From Pagrus major (taxonomy: Eukaryota > Chordata > Actinopteri > Spariformes > Sparidae), in the NCBI RefSeq assembly GCF_040436345.1, contig NC_133221.1, positions 20,519,165-20,583,164 on the forward strand: a stretch of DNA of 64,000 nt, given 5' to 3'. The translations under genes and the position numbers were made by a program. The notes under the pieces were generated by a model that worked only from the letters and a program-made list of their open reading frames with translations, ran no database searches and was not told the DNA's origin. This document shows positions 48,641 to 60,723 of the stretch, piece by piece. Every line of letters begins with the position of its first letter. Positions within the stretch are counted from its first letter, which is position 1.

Positions 48641-51600
48641 TAAGAGTCTGATCTTTTTTTTTATTCGCCTATTTCATTTGAACATAACCCTGTTTGGATA
48701 CCAGAGGTTAGATTTATGCTTTCAAATTTTAAAACAGTATGTTTCATTTTTAAAGTTACAAGAGGGAAGGCTTTAAGGACTAACCAATGTGTTTGGTGAA
48801 CATAATGCTATCTTGGATAACAAGTTTGTCTGGGGTTTGCTGAAGTGTAAACTTCCCCAAATCTAATAAAGAGCAGGACAGAGCCGCTCACCGTGCCTAG
48901 TTACAGTTGCTAAGCTATGATTGGACAACTGCGGTTCAGGGGTGGGGTTTAGCGAATGATCACTTGATAACATTTAATAGATATTAACATCTAGTATGTT
49001 TGATATTTGATAATCTTTGACTGAAATACTCCTTAATCAACAAATAAATAAACATATTTAGGTGAATAAAAGGTTAATATCCCTGATGAATTTGTCATGT
49101 TTGTCTTCTTATTTTCCAGCCTACAGGACCTGGATAGAGGCCAGTGCAGGCATCATCCTTCAGCCCAGATAAAGATCAAGTATGCTTCATTTAATAAGTG
49201 GATGGAACATGAGAAGCAAAAGCATTGTTTCACCACCATGCATGATAGAGATTACATAGGATCTGCATGTCCTGACATCAACGGAAAGTGAAAATGGAGA
49301 GGGTTTTTACACAAAATGATGCTCGTATCATATCTACACATCTGCATAAACAGAGGATTTTAGCATCAGTTTAGTGCAGGGTTGTGAAGGTTAACAGCTC
49401 CTGAAAATGGATTATACAAAAATAAAATGTTGACTTATGACCAAATAAATTCCAAATTGTGCAGTCACTGGAAAATAAAATGTATTTAATGGTTGTTAAT
49501 GCTGTAAGGTCACATTAAAAAGATGCCTGAATTCAAATTAGCCTCATTTTTTCTTTTCTCCCCCACCCCCCCTCTCGGTAAAAACATCTATAATTTCAGC
49601 TACTCAAAAAGAATCCTAATTGCTCATCTGAAAGGGACCATGATTGGATGCTTGAATTTCTTTATATAGGAATGACTCACAATTCCTCCGCTTGAATGAC
49701 AAACAATTTTCTCTGGCAAATGATGCCATGTGTCTCATCGAGCACAAATAAGAATAGGTCCTGTTTTCCGACATGTGCACAAAACATGCGCTCAGTCATA
49801 TGCATGAGACAAATTGTGTCCAAGATGCAAAGGAGAAAAAAAAAGAGCAAATGTCACGGGCTTGTTTTGATCATGCAGACGACTGGCAATCAAAACAACA
49901 CACACTCCCTCTGGTTTTTAGACAAAAGTACGAAACTTTCACTCACTTGACATTATCGCCATGTGCAAATGTTGGCCTTTTTAATGATATGAAAACACTA
50001 AAGCTTAGCTCCTGCACACTGCAATACATTTCCCCCCAAATGAGAGTTGAAATGCTATAGGCAATTAGAAGAGTCTCTAGAATTTCCTTGAAATGAAGTG
50101 CTAAATGAAACGTGGTCAGACTGACAAGTCTGCTCTCTTTTTCACTGAGCTTCTCTGTCTTCCTGCAGCTCTTCGTGCAGAGGGGAAAGGTATACACGTC
50201 CCTTTTTACCAAATCAAGAGTCAATGCATGTAAGCCCTCTGGTGATTTTCCTTAATTATGCTTCAGGGTGATTTGCAAGGTGGATGACACAATGAGGACA
50301 TGATGTCAGTCAAATAATATCCCAGCATTTTTCTTCAGTGCGAGCTCTGATTTACAGGCGCATTGTACAGTAACTGAGTTTGGTTAGAGAGTCAGCATTT
50401 TCCATGTATGGAATAAATCTAGAATAAAAACAACACATGGACATAATCTTTTAGTGGTTCACATGTCAGAGGCTTAAAGTCCTGCAACATAGTATGGGAG
50501 CTGACCCCTGGGGAAACTAGGTCATGACCTCCTTGTCTGCAGAGCTGCATTGAGGACATTATAGGATCGCTGCATCTATTCCAATAGGAATCTGAAAGGA
50601 AGAAGAGATGTTTCACTCAGCTAAAACAACGCACACCATAGATGGAAAATCACAACTCATTCTTTTGTTCTCCAGTAAATGAATGATTCCAGAATCATTA
50701 TCTTAACTGCTGTTTGTGCTCTCGGAGCTGATTGTTGACACACTGCTGGTTCCCATGCCCTGCTGAAACAAGTAGGGTCAGTGTGACCTGGCACAGGGGT
50801 CAAAGATCAGCAAGCTGAGACAGAAAAATGCCCTCAAGTTTCCCTCAGGTGATTGTGAGCTTTTAAATCTTTGTTTTTGGAAGTCATGATCTGTCTCAGT
50901 AGTAATGAGGTATTATTTAACTTAGTGCACGAGGAGCAAATCATATTTTAATATTCTTACATCTTAATTGTATTCAAGGAAGAGCAGTGAGATAGATTTA
51001 CTGATTCTCACTAAATTAACAATCTTTAACATTTATCTCTCGTCCCTGAGACGATTTTTAGCTCCAAATGCCCTGCAGGCTTACTGTACAGCTCATTACT
51101 GCAAGACAGCTACAGGTACAACAAACAGGTAGTGTGATAATAAACAGCATTCACTGGGATACACTGCACGAGGCATCTTTTATACAACTCAGATATGAAA
51201 CAAAATAATACAGAAAAAATCTTTTGATTTTGTCTAATAATCTGAAAATACAAGAGCTGCTGAAGCTTAATATTTTAACTAATATATACTATATGATTGA
51301 TTTATGTGGGGAAAGATTATGTGTTCTTCTTGAGTGGGAGCAACGATAACCTAATGGTATCATTTGCATGTACTTCACCATAGCTGCCCTGAGGCACGAC
51401 AGTTTGCATGAACAGATCAGATTGTGCTAAATGCTCGATAGTACAAGTACAACATGTACTGCACCTCTGCAGGTGTGTCATATATGTTGTATATCAGGAA
51501 CAAAACTGGTTTGGCAGAATGTATGAAAATGGTGCTTGAGGACAAAGTAAGACAACGTGTTGTTATTTCAACCTACTGCAAACATATCCAACAACATTAT

Positions 51601-52030
51601 TCACAGTACATATATTTTTCTGTGTTGTGATTCTGTATGGCTGCTACCTTGGCCAGGTCTCTCTTGTAAAGTAGATCTAGATCTCAATGGGAGTTCTTGG
51701 TATAAAAAAAATAAATAAAATAAAATGAAACAATTTTGTTTTTAAAATATAATCCTGAAAAAAGAAATCTTGTAGGATAATTTACTTTGCTACCTGAAAC
51801 TGGATACTTTCAAACTCTTTTTTGTAATTCAGATTACATAAAAATACATATATACATAAAAAAAGGCATATCTGCATTCACAAGTATGCAAAATTCTACT
51901 GATGAGAGTGCTAACATTTATTTTTAAAATTTTAATTTCAATTTTTATCTTCTGAGTTCATAATACCTAAACTCTAACAAAGCTGGCAGTTGGAAACTTG
52001 TAATCTTTTGATTTAAATAGTAAACTTGGC
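48641..52030. other. Intergenic; possible conserved non-coding DNA at 49540-50240
   Basis: I find no exon. The 49540-50240 part has balanced composition, no recognised repeat and many TAAT/ATTG cores and a CAATTAG phrase, and is one of the better enhancer candidates upstream of tox2. The rest is AT-rich. Confidence 0.25.
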
Positions 52031-52382
52031 TTAAAGTTACGTACTATGTAGTTTTAATGGGAAGAATATTTAATTGGAACGGAAGTCTTATTTAATTGAT
52101 TTTCATGACTGAATAAACTTAATAAAACAAAATGTCCTCAGAGGACAGCACCATTTCACAGTTATTTACTTTGTTTTTATTTGCAGGACCCTTCTACTTT
52201 CTAGCTTTAAACTGTTCGAGGGGACCTCACTTTCCTTTGAAGACAGCTTGTTTATTCAGTTATGGAAATACAGTCTGAAAAAAAAAACTATTTATAAGTT
52301 TGTATTATTACTTTATCAATGTTGTAATTATTACTTTTCTGCGTTTGGATTTCTTTTCCAATACTACATAGGGCACATTTAA
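52031..52382 (+). mobile_element. TTAA MITE copy 1 ('ctatgtagtttt' family)
   Basis: TTAA occurs at 52031-52034 and 52379-52382. The left terminus carries CTATGTAGTTTT, and the right terminus, inverted, carries CTATGTAGTATTGG. Size 352 bp, no coding capacity. The internal block 'cagcttgtttattcagttat' is shared with the copies at 52607 and 63413. Confidence 0.75.
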
Positions 52383-52606
52383 CTTCATCATGAGTTCACC
52401 ATAGGAAGATATTAGAACATACACACACACCTACATTTTCACCCAAGAAACTCTCGGCTAGAATGAAACATGATGCAATTTCATTCTTTTGTGTCGTGCT
52501 ATGTGAGGCAGTAGACTAAGAGGTCTCAGCATTAGAAACATATTACAGTAGAGGCTCACAGTAGATGGACACATATGACTTTTAAGCTTTGTTGTGCTGT
52601 AATAAC

Positions 52607-52968
52607 TTAAAGGTGCGATATGTAGTTTTGGGGAAGAAATTTAAATCAGAAGAGAAAGATCTTCATTGAGTGATTTGTTTTATGCCTAAACAAACTAAAT
52701 AAACAAACTGTCTTTGTTTCCATTACTGGATAACCAAACAAACTGACTTAAAAGGACAACATAAATTCATACTGTTTTACTTTGTTTATATGTGGCGGAC
52801 CCTGCCACCCTTCTAACTACAAACAGTGTTCTGCGGACCTTATTTTCCTCTGAGAGCAGCTTGTTTATTCAGTTATGGGAGAAAAAAAAATTCTGAGTTT
52901 GTGTTTAAACCTGAATAAATATTGTAAATATTGAAATTCTGAGTTTGAATTTTCTTGTGCACCTTTAA
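52607..52968 (+). mobile_element. TTAA MITE copy 2, same family and orientation
   Basis: TTAA occurs at 52607-52610 and 52965-52968. The left terminus is AGGTGCGATATGTAGTTTTG and the right terminus ends TTGTGCACCT. It is 362 bp long and lies only about 225 bp from copy 1, in the same orientation. The two differ by many substitutions, so this looks like two insertions, not a duplication. Confidence 0.8.
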
Positions 52969-54990
52969 TTTCAACGATAATTTCAAAACTGTGAAAAGTT
53001 TGTCCTGAGCGCTCAAAGTGAAAGTGCTTAATTCTCAGTATGAAAAATCAAACTGCTACATGAACAGAACTGACAATAAATTAAAGTTAAATCATGATAC
53101 AGATGCAGAAGAAGATCGTGGTTTTCAGACTTGGTTAGAAAACCTTGAGAAACATTTGATGTAGTGTAACACGAGCCGTACTGTCGTTAACAACGTACAC
53201 AGCCACTTTTATGCTTCCCAGCTCTGCACAGTTTGCTCTGTAGTGTGATCAGCCTCATGAGAGTGAAACTATCTACAAAGTTGCTCTCTCTGTTTGTTGT
53301 AAAAGCAGCTTTACAAGTCCTCATTTAATGACATCACAAACTGGCTCTTTTCTGCTCAAACTTTGTGAAAGAGATGTTCAGCATCCACTTTTAAATTTAG
53401 CAATCCAAGGTCACAGAAATATCCGATGCCGATCCAGTTTGAGATGATTTTTCGGTTTAAACTAGCGCAACCCTCAGCACTTCTTTTGTTCTCCCACGCT
53501 TTTACTCAAATCAGTCATCATTTCTGCAGGACGAACCGACAGCCAAATTATCTTATCTACCTTTCATCTTCCAAATTTTTTCATCTGCATCACATTTTTA
53601 TTTGAGATTAAAGTAGGCCTGCGTCTTTGTGCAGCACTAATTGCCATAGAGCTTCAGTAATTAAAGGACAATAAAGCCTTAGTAGTAATTAGTTTCTCTT
53701 GTTTGGTTGCTAGCCCATCAATTGTGCTTCAATAATACTGATCATTAGCATGCGCCTGGGCAGTGAGGGATGCTGGGAAAGGAGCCCTGCACACACAGCA
53801 CTCCACATTCCATTCCCATGAAGCCATGGCACCGAGCCATGCTGTTAACCCTCTGTGTGCCGGGCCCGGAGAGTGGCAGGCTGTGCCTACCTACCAGCAG
53901 CGAAGGCCCACACTGTAAAATAAAGAGGTTGCACTGTAACATAATAGACCTGCTGAAATAATGACCTGCTTTTTTGCATTTCTGAAGGTTGGGAAGATAA
54001 AAGCTGCAGCAGTGGGCAGATGCTGCTGTCACGGTTTGTGTAAAAACAATTGTACCCTTCTCTTCCCTTTATTCACATGCAGGTTCAACTAATGAAAGCC
54101 TGTCTGCAGCACCGTTAGGGAGTGATAAAGGGATTTATCATCGCTGCATCTTTAAAACAGATCAAATTAGGTATCTTTAAACAGAACAGCATGGGGAGGA
54201 TCAGAAACATTTCTGTGCAGGAGGCAGGGTGTATGGATTGTGCTGTAAACTGTGGCATAGTAATAACGCCAGGCAGCAGAAAATGTGCTCTGTTCTGTAC
54301 TTTGCCTTGACATGATTGAAAGACAATGGTCCCATGGATAGGCCATTTCAACATCAAATGTGCATGCACATCACAGGGCAAGGGTGTGCTATCCATCACA
54401 TTCAGTGAGCTGTCAGAGGCGGCTCTCACAGCCCCGGCTTCTCTCCACACACATTTGCAACTGCATGGCAATACAAGATTAAACCTCCCTGTACATATTC
54501 ACAGTGCTCACAGTTAGAAGTGTGCTTTTCTGCACTGTTGCGTGCTTTTTATTATCTTTTTAAACATGTTCTTTTAATAAAAAAAACAACAACAAAAGAC
54601 TACATTTTAAAATGCAGGCACAACTAGAGACAAAACAACTTTACTTTTTTGAAAACTGACTTCAAATTAAATGAAAAAAGAAAAAATCAGCCTTTTGAAG
54701 ATTAAACTCTATTAAAAAACTTTATAAGAATGGCGATATCTCTTTGCTTAAACCTATTTGCAGAGGCCTATCCAAGTGAATTGTGCTCTCTGCTCCAGGC
54801 TACAGACTGTAATGGGTTTTGTATAAACAGGAGACATTAGCCACAACAGGTTCAGCTTGTAGCCACGCAAATAAAATAATAATATTAAAGAAAAACATAA
54901 TAAAAACATGGTAGAACTACAAGAGAGAGACTCCGTGCAACCTCCTCCCATCCGCCTTGGCACAATAACCCAAATGGAAGCCCTTTATGA
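52969..54990. other. Intergenic; enhancer-like stretch at 53590-53760
   Basis: There is no supported gene. At 53590-53760 the sequence 'cactaattgccatagagctt' and what follows is dense in TAATT/AATTA and CAATTA cores, with no repeat character, about 2 kb upstream of the tox2 start. This is compositional evidence only. Confidence 0.28.
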
Positions 54991-54999
54991 AGCCCTGAT

Positions 55000-55675
55000 G
55001 GAGGCAGAGTGCGCTTTATAATGCACAGCCGTGCACACCACTACATTTCCAGCTAATCAGAAGCGCGCAGTTGCAGAAAGGAGAGCGGTTGCCAAGGCAG
55101 CCACCAATCTCCCCTCCCCCTTCTCCCTCCGTTCCTCTTTCCCGTTTATTATCGGCAGAGGTCGCATGGCAGAGGGAAGTCCAACCACTTCTGTACTGGA
55201 ACCAATGCAAGAATATGCACCTCCATAACAAAGCCCGTGTGGAGTCCTGAGAGCAGTGGGGGGAAACAAGAGGCTGCGCATTCACGAGCTGCTGACTTAA
55301 CACAGGTTTTATAAAAAGAAAAAGAAAGAAAAAAAAGAGAGGATCTAAGTTGGAGGGGTTTTTTTTTGCTTTTATTTGCTCAACGGGATAGTTTTGCCAA
55401 CACGTGTGTCTCCATGAAATTGTGTCCTCTGCGCTTTTGAGTGAGTGAGCGCTTCGCATCCTGGAGGAGGACTGCGCATCATCACCAGAGTTGGTGCCGA
55501 AGTTCGGCCGCGAACGGATGTGAGGGAAGAGTACCGAGCACACACTCCCCCACTTCTTCTGCTCCGTGTGCGTGCGCGCGTGTGTCCTCCTGCTCCGGCG
55601 TTGTGTTTGCTGAGACAATAGTGAGTCAAAAGACGCCGAAAGTGATTTCATGCCTTCAGTCTCGCACAACCTGAG
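55000..55675 (+). promoter_or_regulatory. tox2: tox2 promoter and 5' UTR region
   Basis: The 676 bases before the tox2 start codon are GC-richer than their surroundings. They contain an X-box-like element (GTTGCC AA GGCAGC, within 55087-55102, one mismatch from the RFX half-site consensus), a CCAAT core just after it (55104-55108), and a TATA-like TATAAAA (55310-55316). The transcription start is not determinable from sequence. Two upstream ATGs, at 55518 and 55650, lie in the probable 5' UTR. A 217-codon antisense frame spans most of this region and is judged to be a compositional by-product. Confidence 0.5.
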
Positions 55676-55780
55676 ATGGACGTGAGATTTTATCCTGCGC
55701 CCCCGGCAAATGTGGGTTCATGCTCCCTACCGACTGATCCAAGTTGTCTGAGCTCGTTGGACTATTACCACTCGAACAAG
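55676..55780 (+). CDS. tox2: TOX2, HMG-box transcription factor, first coding exon
   Basis: The exon encodes 35 residues starting MDVRFYPAPP and ending LDYYHSNK, then a phase-0 donor (AACAAG|GTAAAT). TOX family proteins all start MDVR-F/L-YP; the LDYYH..K ending is closest to TOX2 (human MDVRLYP...LDYYHGGK), and TOX and TOX3 differ there. TOX2 is a nuclear HMG-box factor involved in lymphoid and other differentiation programmes. Its HMG box, nuclear localisation signal and transactivation regions are encoded by exons beyond this window. The ATG has an acceptable context (GAGATGG). TOX2 lies on human 20q with PIGT and WFDC2, which supports the call. Confidence 0.88.
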
Positions 55781-58700
55781 GTAAATAACAAGCTCTCTCT
55801 CAGTGTGTGTGTGTCTCTCTCTGTGTGTGTGTGTGTCTCTGTGTGTGTGCTGCTCGTGCATCGAAACGCTTCTTGTCTCACCTGTCTCTCCATATGAGCC
55901 CAATAGCCACAAGCCTGCAACATTCACGCAGTGCCCAAAAAACGCACGCTTTTGGATGCGTTTTATCCACGGGGCGCTCACTCTTAAAAAACAAACAAAC
56001 AAACACACACAATGTCAAGTGTCAGCAAGTAAAAAGTGACCCGAGCTGTGGGATGAACTGCCTTTTAATCCAGACGCGGGGTTTGTGTTTGAAACCTGCA
56101 ATCATTCTATTTTGTCGCTGAAAAGAAAAGCGTGTAGTCCAACTTTCTTTTTCCTCTCGCCAACATGGTGATTATGTTATTTTCCCCGGTGAGATCGTGC
56201 AGTTGTGTTTTTGCACAAAGCTGGCATTAAGTGTCCCACCCGATGTGGAATACCAGAGGCTGTATAGAATCCATACTGCCCTCACTCTGCTGCTCTGTGC
56301 TCCAGCATTATCTTCCCTCTCAATGATTTCTTATAGCTTACATGTTTTTTTTTTCTTTATCCGCTGGGAGTTGAACGATTAAATGGATGTGTGCCAGTAA
56401 TGTTGTGTTAATTACTTTGTAAGGAGAAACCACAGAGTCTGGCTGCTACAAGTATCACTCTTTTACTCTTAAGTCAGGGTTGACACCCCGTCGCTGTTGG
56501 GCTTGTGACCTGCACTCACTCCACTGCAAGTGCGCAGGTGGCATTTAAAACAACCTTATTGATGTTTTGTCAAAGAAAAAATCAAGTCATCATCCCATCT
56601 TTAATAATCCTGTGGTAAAGAACCAAAGAATTGGTCTTTAGGCGCATTGAATTGAAAGCCTGCCATACTGCAGGAGATAAAAAACCCCACAAAGTAAGAT
56701 AAGCTCACAGAAAAGTACTAATGAGCAGCACAAACGCAAGATATACCCTGTGGAAACACCAGGAAAACTATTTTAAACTGTTTAATTAACAAAGTTGCAG
56801 CTTCCACCCGTGCTACCAGGGTCTCAGCCATCTGTAATCGCAGAATTAGACTCTGTTGTTGCCACTTACCGTGGTGGGAACGTTACAGCTCAACAGGCAT
56901 CTCGTTGTTGACCTGCTGCTGCTGCAGATGAAGCTCGAGGAGATAAAGATGGAGTTCTTCTTCTCAGATAAAGATGGCTTTCAGGTATGACAATGCGTGG
57001 AATACACACAGTTGGGGATGTTTGTCTTTCGCTGTGTGGGCACATGGAAAATCTCTGTAACTGAACGGAAAATTCCAGTTATCAACTGAAAACATCATGT
57101 CCCTGTTTGAAAAAATGGTGCTACGGCCACATTTTGCATGTTTGGTGCAACAAAAAAACAATAAAAACAAGCAGGAGACAGTTTTATTGAGCCTGATTCG
57201 CAGATGAAATAAGGTCGATGTGCATAAAACATTTACCGATAAGGCCGGTTTACACCTGTGACACACAAATGGGCTCATATAACTGTCTTCTCCGCACACG
57301 GGCTATCTTTTTTGTAGGTCAAACGAATTAGGACCATCCTCCATGCGGATAATCCCAAGAATATGCTGATATCCGCACACTGCATGAATCCTGGAAACAA
57401 AGCCGCAAGATATGAAGTGATATAAAGTGCTTTCACCAGGGAGAAAGTGACACCAAACAACTGTCACTGATACCAAAAGTGTGGCGCCCCTCAAAAGATG
57501 ACAAGTGTTCATTTTGAATTATTGAGATCTCCCTTTGCTTGAGGGAGGGAGTGGGGTTCTCTCCAATTTGCTCATCACCGCACGTGTAACACTAACTACC
57601 TACACTAGCAATGCAAATGAAGGCCGGGGGGAGCAGCGGGGATCATTTGGTGTCCTGTTAACACGACGCACGAGGTCAAGTTCCTCTCCTCAAAAGGCTT
57701 GTCAAACCGGCTGTGGCATTAAAGAGACATCTGATTTGTTATGTAGGTACTGTATCTACGGATCAGATCTGCCTGCTGCTAATCATCTCTGACAGGCCTG
57801 CTCGGCCAATTTCTAATTCTGCCCAGGTCACTCTCTGAAGCAGCGTGGAGGCAAAAAGGCTAATCATAGCATTAAGGTCAATTTTTTTTATGGGCTCGTT
57901 GTGCATATTTGTGTGGATTTTTTGGTTTGTAGGCGAATTTGTTGGTGAATTTGTTGAACTCGAGAGTATTCTTTGGGGATGATATTATTGGAAAAGAGTC
58001 AAAATAATTTGAATAAAAAGAGGCTTTTGGTAGGATGGTTACAATTTGGCAACCATATTGAGATTTAGCAATTATTTCTCTCTGGCTGCTCCACTTTTCT
58101 GTTTTTCTTTTTTTTATTAAAGCAATTTACAGCCTGAGAAAACATTTCTCCTTTTATCGCTGTGAAATTTACAGTGTTAATCTGAGTCACACACAAGCTT
58201 AATTGGATAAAATGAGCATGTGCTGTTATTTTCGCTTTATAGTCTGTTTATTTGCAAACCTGTTTTGCTGTGCGCGGACACGAGCCTAGTTTGAGTAATT
58301 AGCGAGTTTATGTGACTTCCAGGGAACACGTGTGCTGCTTTTCATGCTTTCAGCCTTTGTCACACTGCTCATTTGGAGCTTCTGGTTGCATTCTTTTCTT
58401 TCACCTTCTTCAATGTGCTGATAATTACTGTGATCACCAGTCGCTGTGTGAATCACTTCCTTTACCGAGGCGGTGTTGTCCACGATCAACAGAAACGTCT
58501 TGCGAGGAGGAGATGTGAACCAACGTCTGTCATCGACTGGCGCTGCTTAAATGACATGAATCGTTGTGCTGCTGGCTACGACTGTATTCACTGAGAACTT
58601 CAGCGCTGTAGAGCAGGAAAAAAAAAAGGTGAAGAACGCAAAGAAAGAGATGCATGAAATGAACAGGGAAGGTACTTCAAGTGCAGATTGAGATGATTCA

Positions 58701-59089
58701 GAGGGATCCATAAATAACCCTGAAGATGTCTACTTCAATACTTTCAATACTCACTTTATTTCGCTGTGAGTGTGCGTGGCTTTTATTACTGTGCCACTCT
58801 CAGACAGCCAAGGAGAACTATACAGAACAATGCCAACAGCTTTGTGCTCTGATGGTAACAAGAAACTGTGCCATGTTATCATGCTGCCTTACATGCTCAT
58901 ATAAAGTATGTAAATACTGCACTAATTTGTACTTTCTGTCTCTTAAAAAGCATTTAAAGTGTAAAGATGCGTCTTATGCAACATGTGCAGCTGTAATTGT
59001 GCTGTGGTGACTTGTTTGTCAGTTTGCTCTGTGAAATGGGAACACAGTGTCTGCTTCTTTATTTGAATACCTTAATCAAACAGTGCAGA

Positions 59090-59110
59090 CTGCTGCTGCT
59101 GCTGCTGCTG
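59090..59110. repeat. (CTG)7 trinucleotide run in tox2 intron 1
   Basis: Seven perfect CTG units are followed by 'cagctgaggtgagctgagct' and further GAGCT repeats to about 59140. The stretch is able to fold on itself. Confidence 0.9.
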
Positions 59111-59721
59111 CAGCTGAGGTGAGCTGAGCTGAGCTGCTGCCTACAGTATAGCAATAGAGCACAGACTAGAGTAGGCCCTGTGTTTATACATCCAAGCCCC
59201 ACCCAGCTCATATATCCTCCCAACAACTGATATCTGCTTAGATAGGGCATGACTGAAGAGCTGGCTTTGTTACTTGGTGGTCTCCTCTGCCTCAGATAAG
59301 CTGGGGAGTGATGCGCTCCATTTGAATGCCTTATCTTAGTTTTATTTTTTTATTACAGGACTGCCTTTGTGTACACTGAGCAAAGGGTTTGATTGCTTTG
59401 CATTAACATATTCAGTCAGTTCCCATCATATGATCATACTCAAGCGAGACAAGCTCTTGAATAAACATGTTTGTTGTTAGTTTTAGTTATATGTACAAGG
59501 TGTTTTTTTTTTTTTTAATACCTTGAGTACTTAAACATGGCTGACGAATTAACCAGCGGCTGTGATGCAGGCTGCGGTATTATGTTCATGTTGAGTGGTG
59601 TTGTCGCTATTAGCTAATGACAAACTCTGTGGTATGTGACAGAGAGGCAGAAAGGGAGAATCAAAGGATGAGCGAGAGTCAAATGGGTTGAAGTAATCAG
59701 TGGCCCAGTATGGGGACTGTG

Positions 59722-59726
<5 letters not shown>

Positions 59727-59760
<34 letters not shown>
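59727..59760. repeat. (TG)n microsatellite
   Basis: This is a perfect run of about 16 TG units ending in TGCGC. Confidence 0.95.
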
Positions 59761-59762
<2 letters not shown>

Positions 59763-60645
59763 ATGCTAACTCGGGGCCATTCAAGCGTTTTGCTGACTAC
59801 GGAATCACAATCACAATTGCTTTCATAGCCCCCGTGCAGAGGAAGGCCATGCATACCACAGTAAGGGCCGGTGACACACAGCGAGCAGGGGGCAAAAAAC
59901 AGCCACTAAATCATATTCTCCCCGCCCCGACACACGGAGCAGATTTTTAATAGGGATTCCAACCATTTGAAATCATTTCAATAAAACTGGAATTGGCTCT
60001 GACATTGGCTGAGTCACACAGCCGGCATATGGCACAGAGATTTCTTGCCTCGTATATATATATTTCTTTTTACTTACTGTAGGTGACTCTGTGAAAAGTC
60101 CTTCTCCTGACAAGGTGTCTACATCATTTTGGGGATCTTTTGAGATTAGTTCTGATAGATGTAGGCAGACGTAAATATTGATGAAAGGAAATGAGACACG
60201 TGATTCTGGATCATGAATGGATTTTTTCCCCATTCAAATACCTCTTTGTTTGGCCTTTAAATGTTTGTGTTTGATGTAGGTTATGAGAGTGACAGTATGA
60301 ATGTGTGTGTGGTAGTGGCGGTGGTGGGGGGTTTACCCATGTGCTAATTATTGGCCCTGGCACTGCTGAGCTACTTGCTCGTCGGTGGGTAGCAGCGCGT
60401 CCCCCTCAGCGTCTGTTACCGTAATTAAGACCAGCCGCCCCGCTGTAGTGTGCTTACATTAGTCAGCCTGGGCCTTCCCATGGGGCAGTGCGATGGCATT
60501 CTCATTCTTACTGCAGAAGAAGAAAGGAAAAGAAACAGAGGCAGCACCTGCTGCAGAGTAGGCCCATGGGTGTTTAGTTAAATGTTGATTATGTTTGTTA
60601 ATGGCTGCAAATGCTCAGAGGGAAGGACATGTGATGGCATGGTGA

Positions 60646-60723
<78 letters not shown>
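60646..60723. repeat. (ATCT)n microsatellite
   Basis: Roughly 19 perfect tetranucleotide units lie in tox2 intron 1, the third such array in the window. Confidence 0.97.

Noticed and set aside
52031..52968. The two MITEs as a single tandem duplication
   Set aside because: Each has its own TTAA pair, and the DNA between and outside them does not match, so separate insertions are the simpler reading.
55016..55669. 217-codon open frame on the minus strand, antisense to the tox2 promoter and 5' UTR
   Set aside because: It is the longest frame in the window, but its sequence is low-complexity in parts (His/Arg/Thr and Phe runs) and no domain is recognisable. It coincides with a GC-richer promoter in which stops are rarer. 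An antisense transcript cannot be excluded.
55676..55780. TOX or TOX3 instead of TOX2
   Set aside because: All share the MDVR(F/L)YP start, but the exon's LDYYH..K ending and the 20q-type neighbourhood (pigt, wfdc2) fit TOX2 better.
28715..60723. Regularly repeated tetranucleotides as a CRISPR-like array
   Set aside because: The units are 4 bp with no unique spacers and the genome is vertebrate. These are microsatellites.
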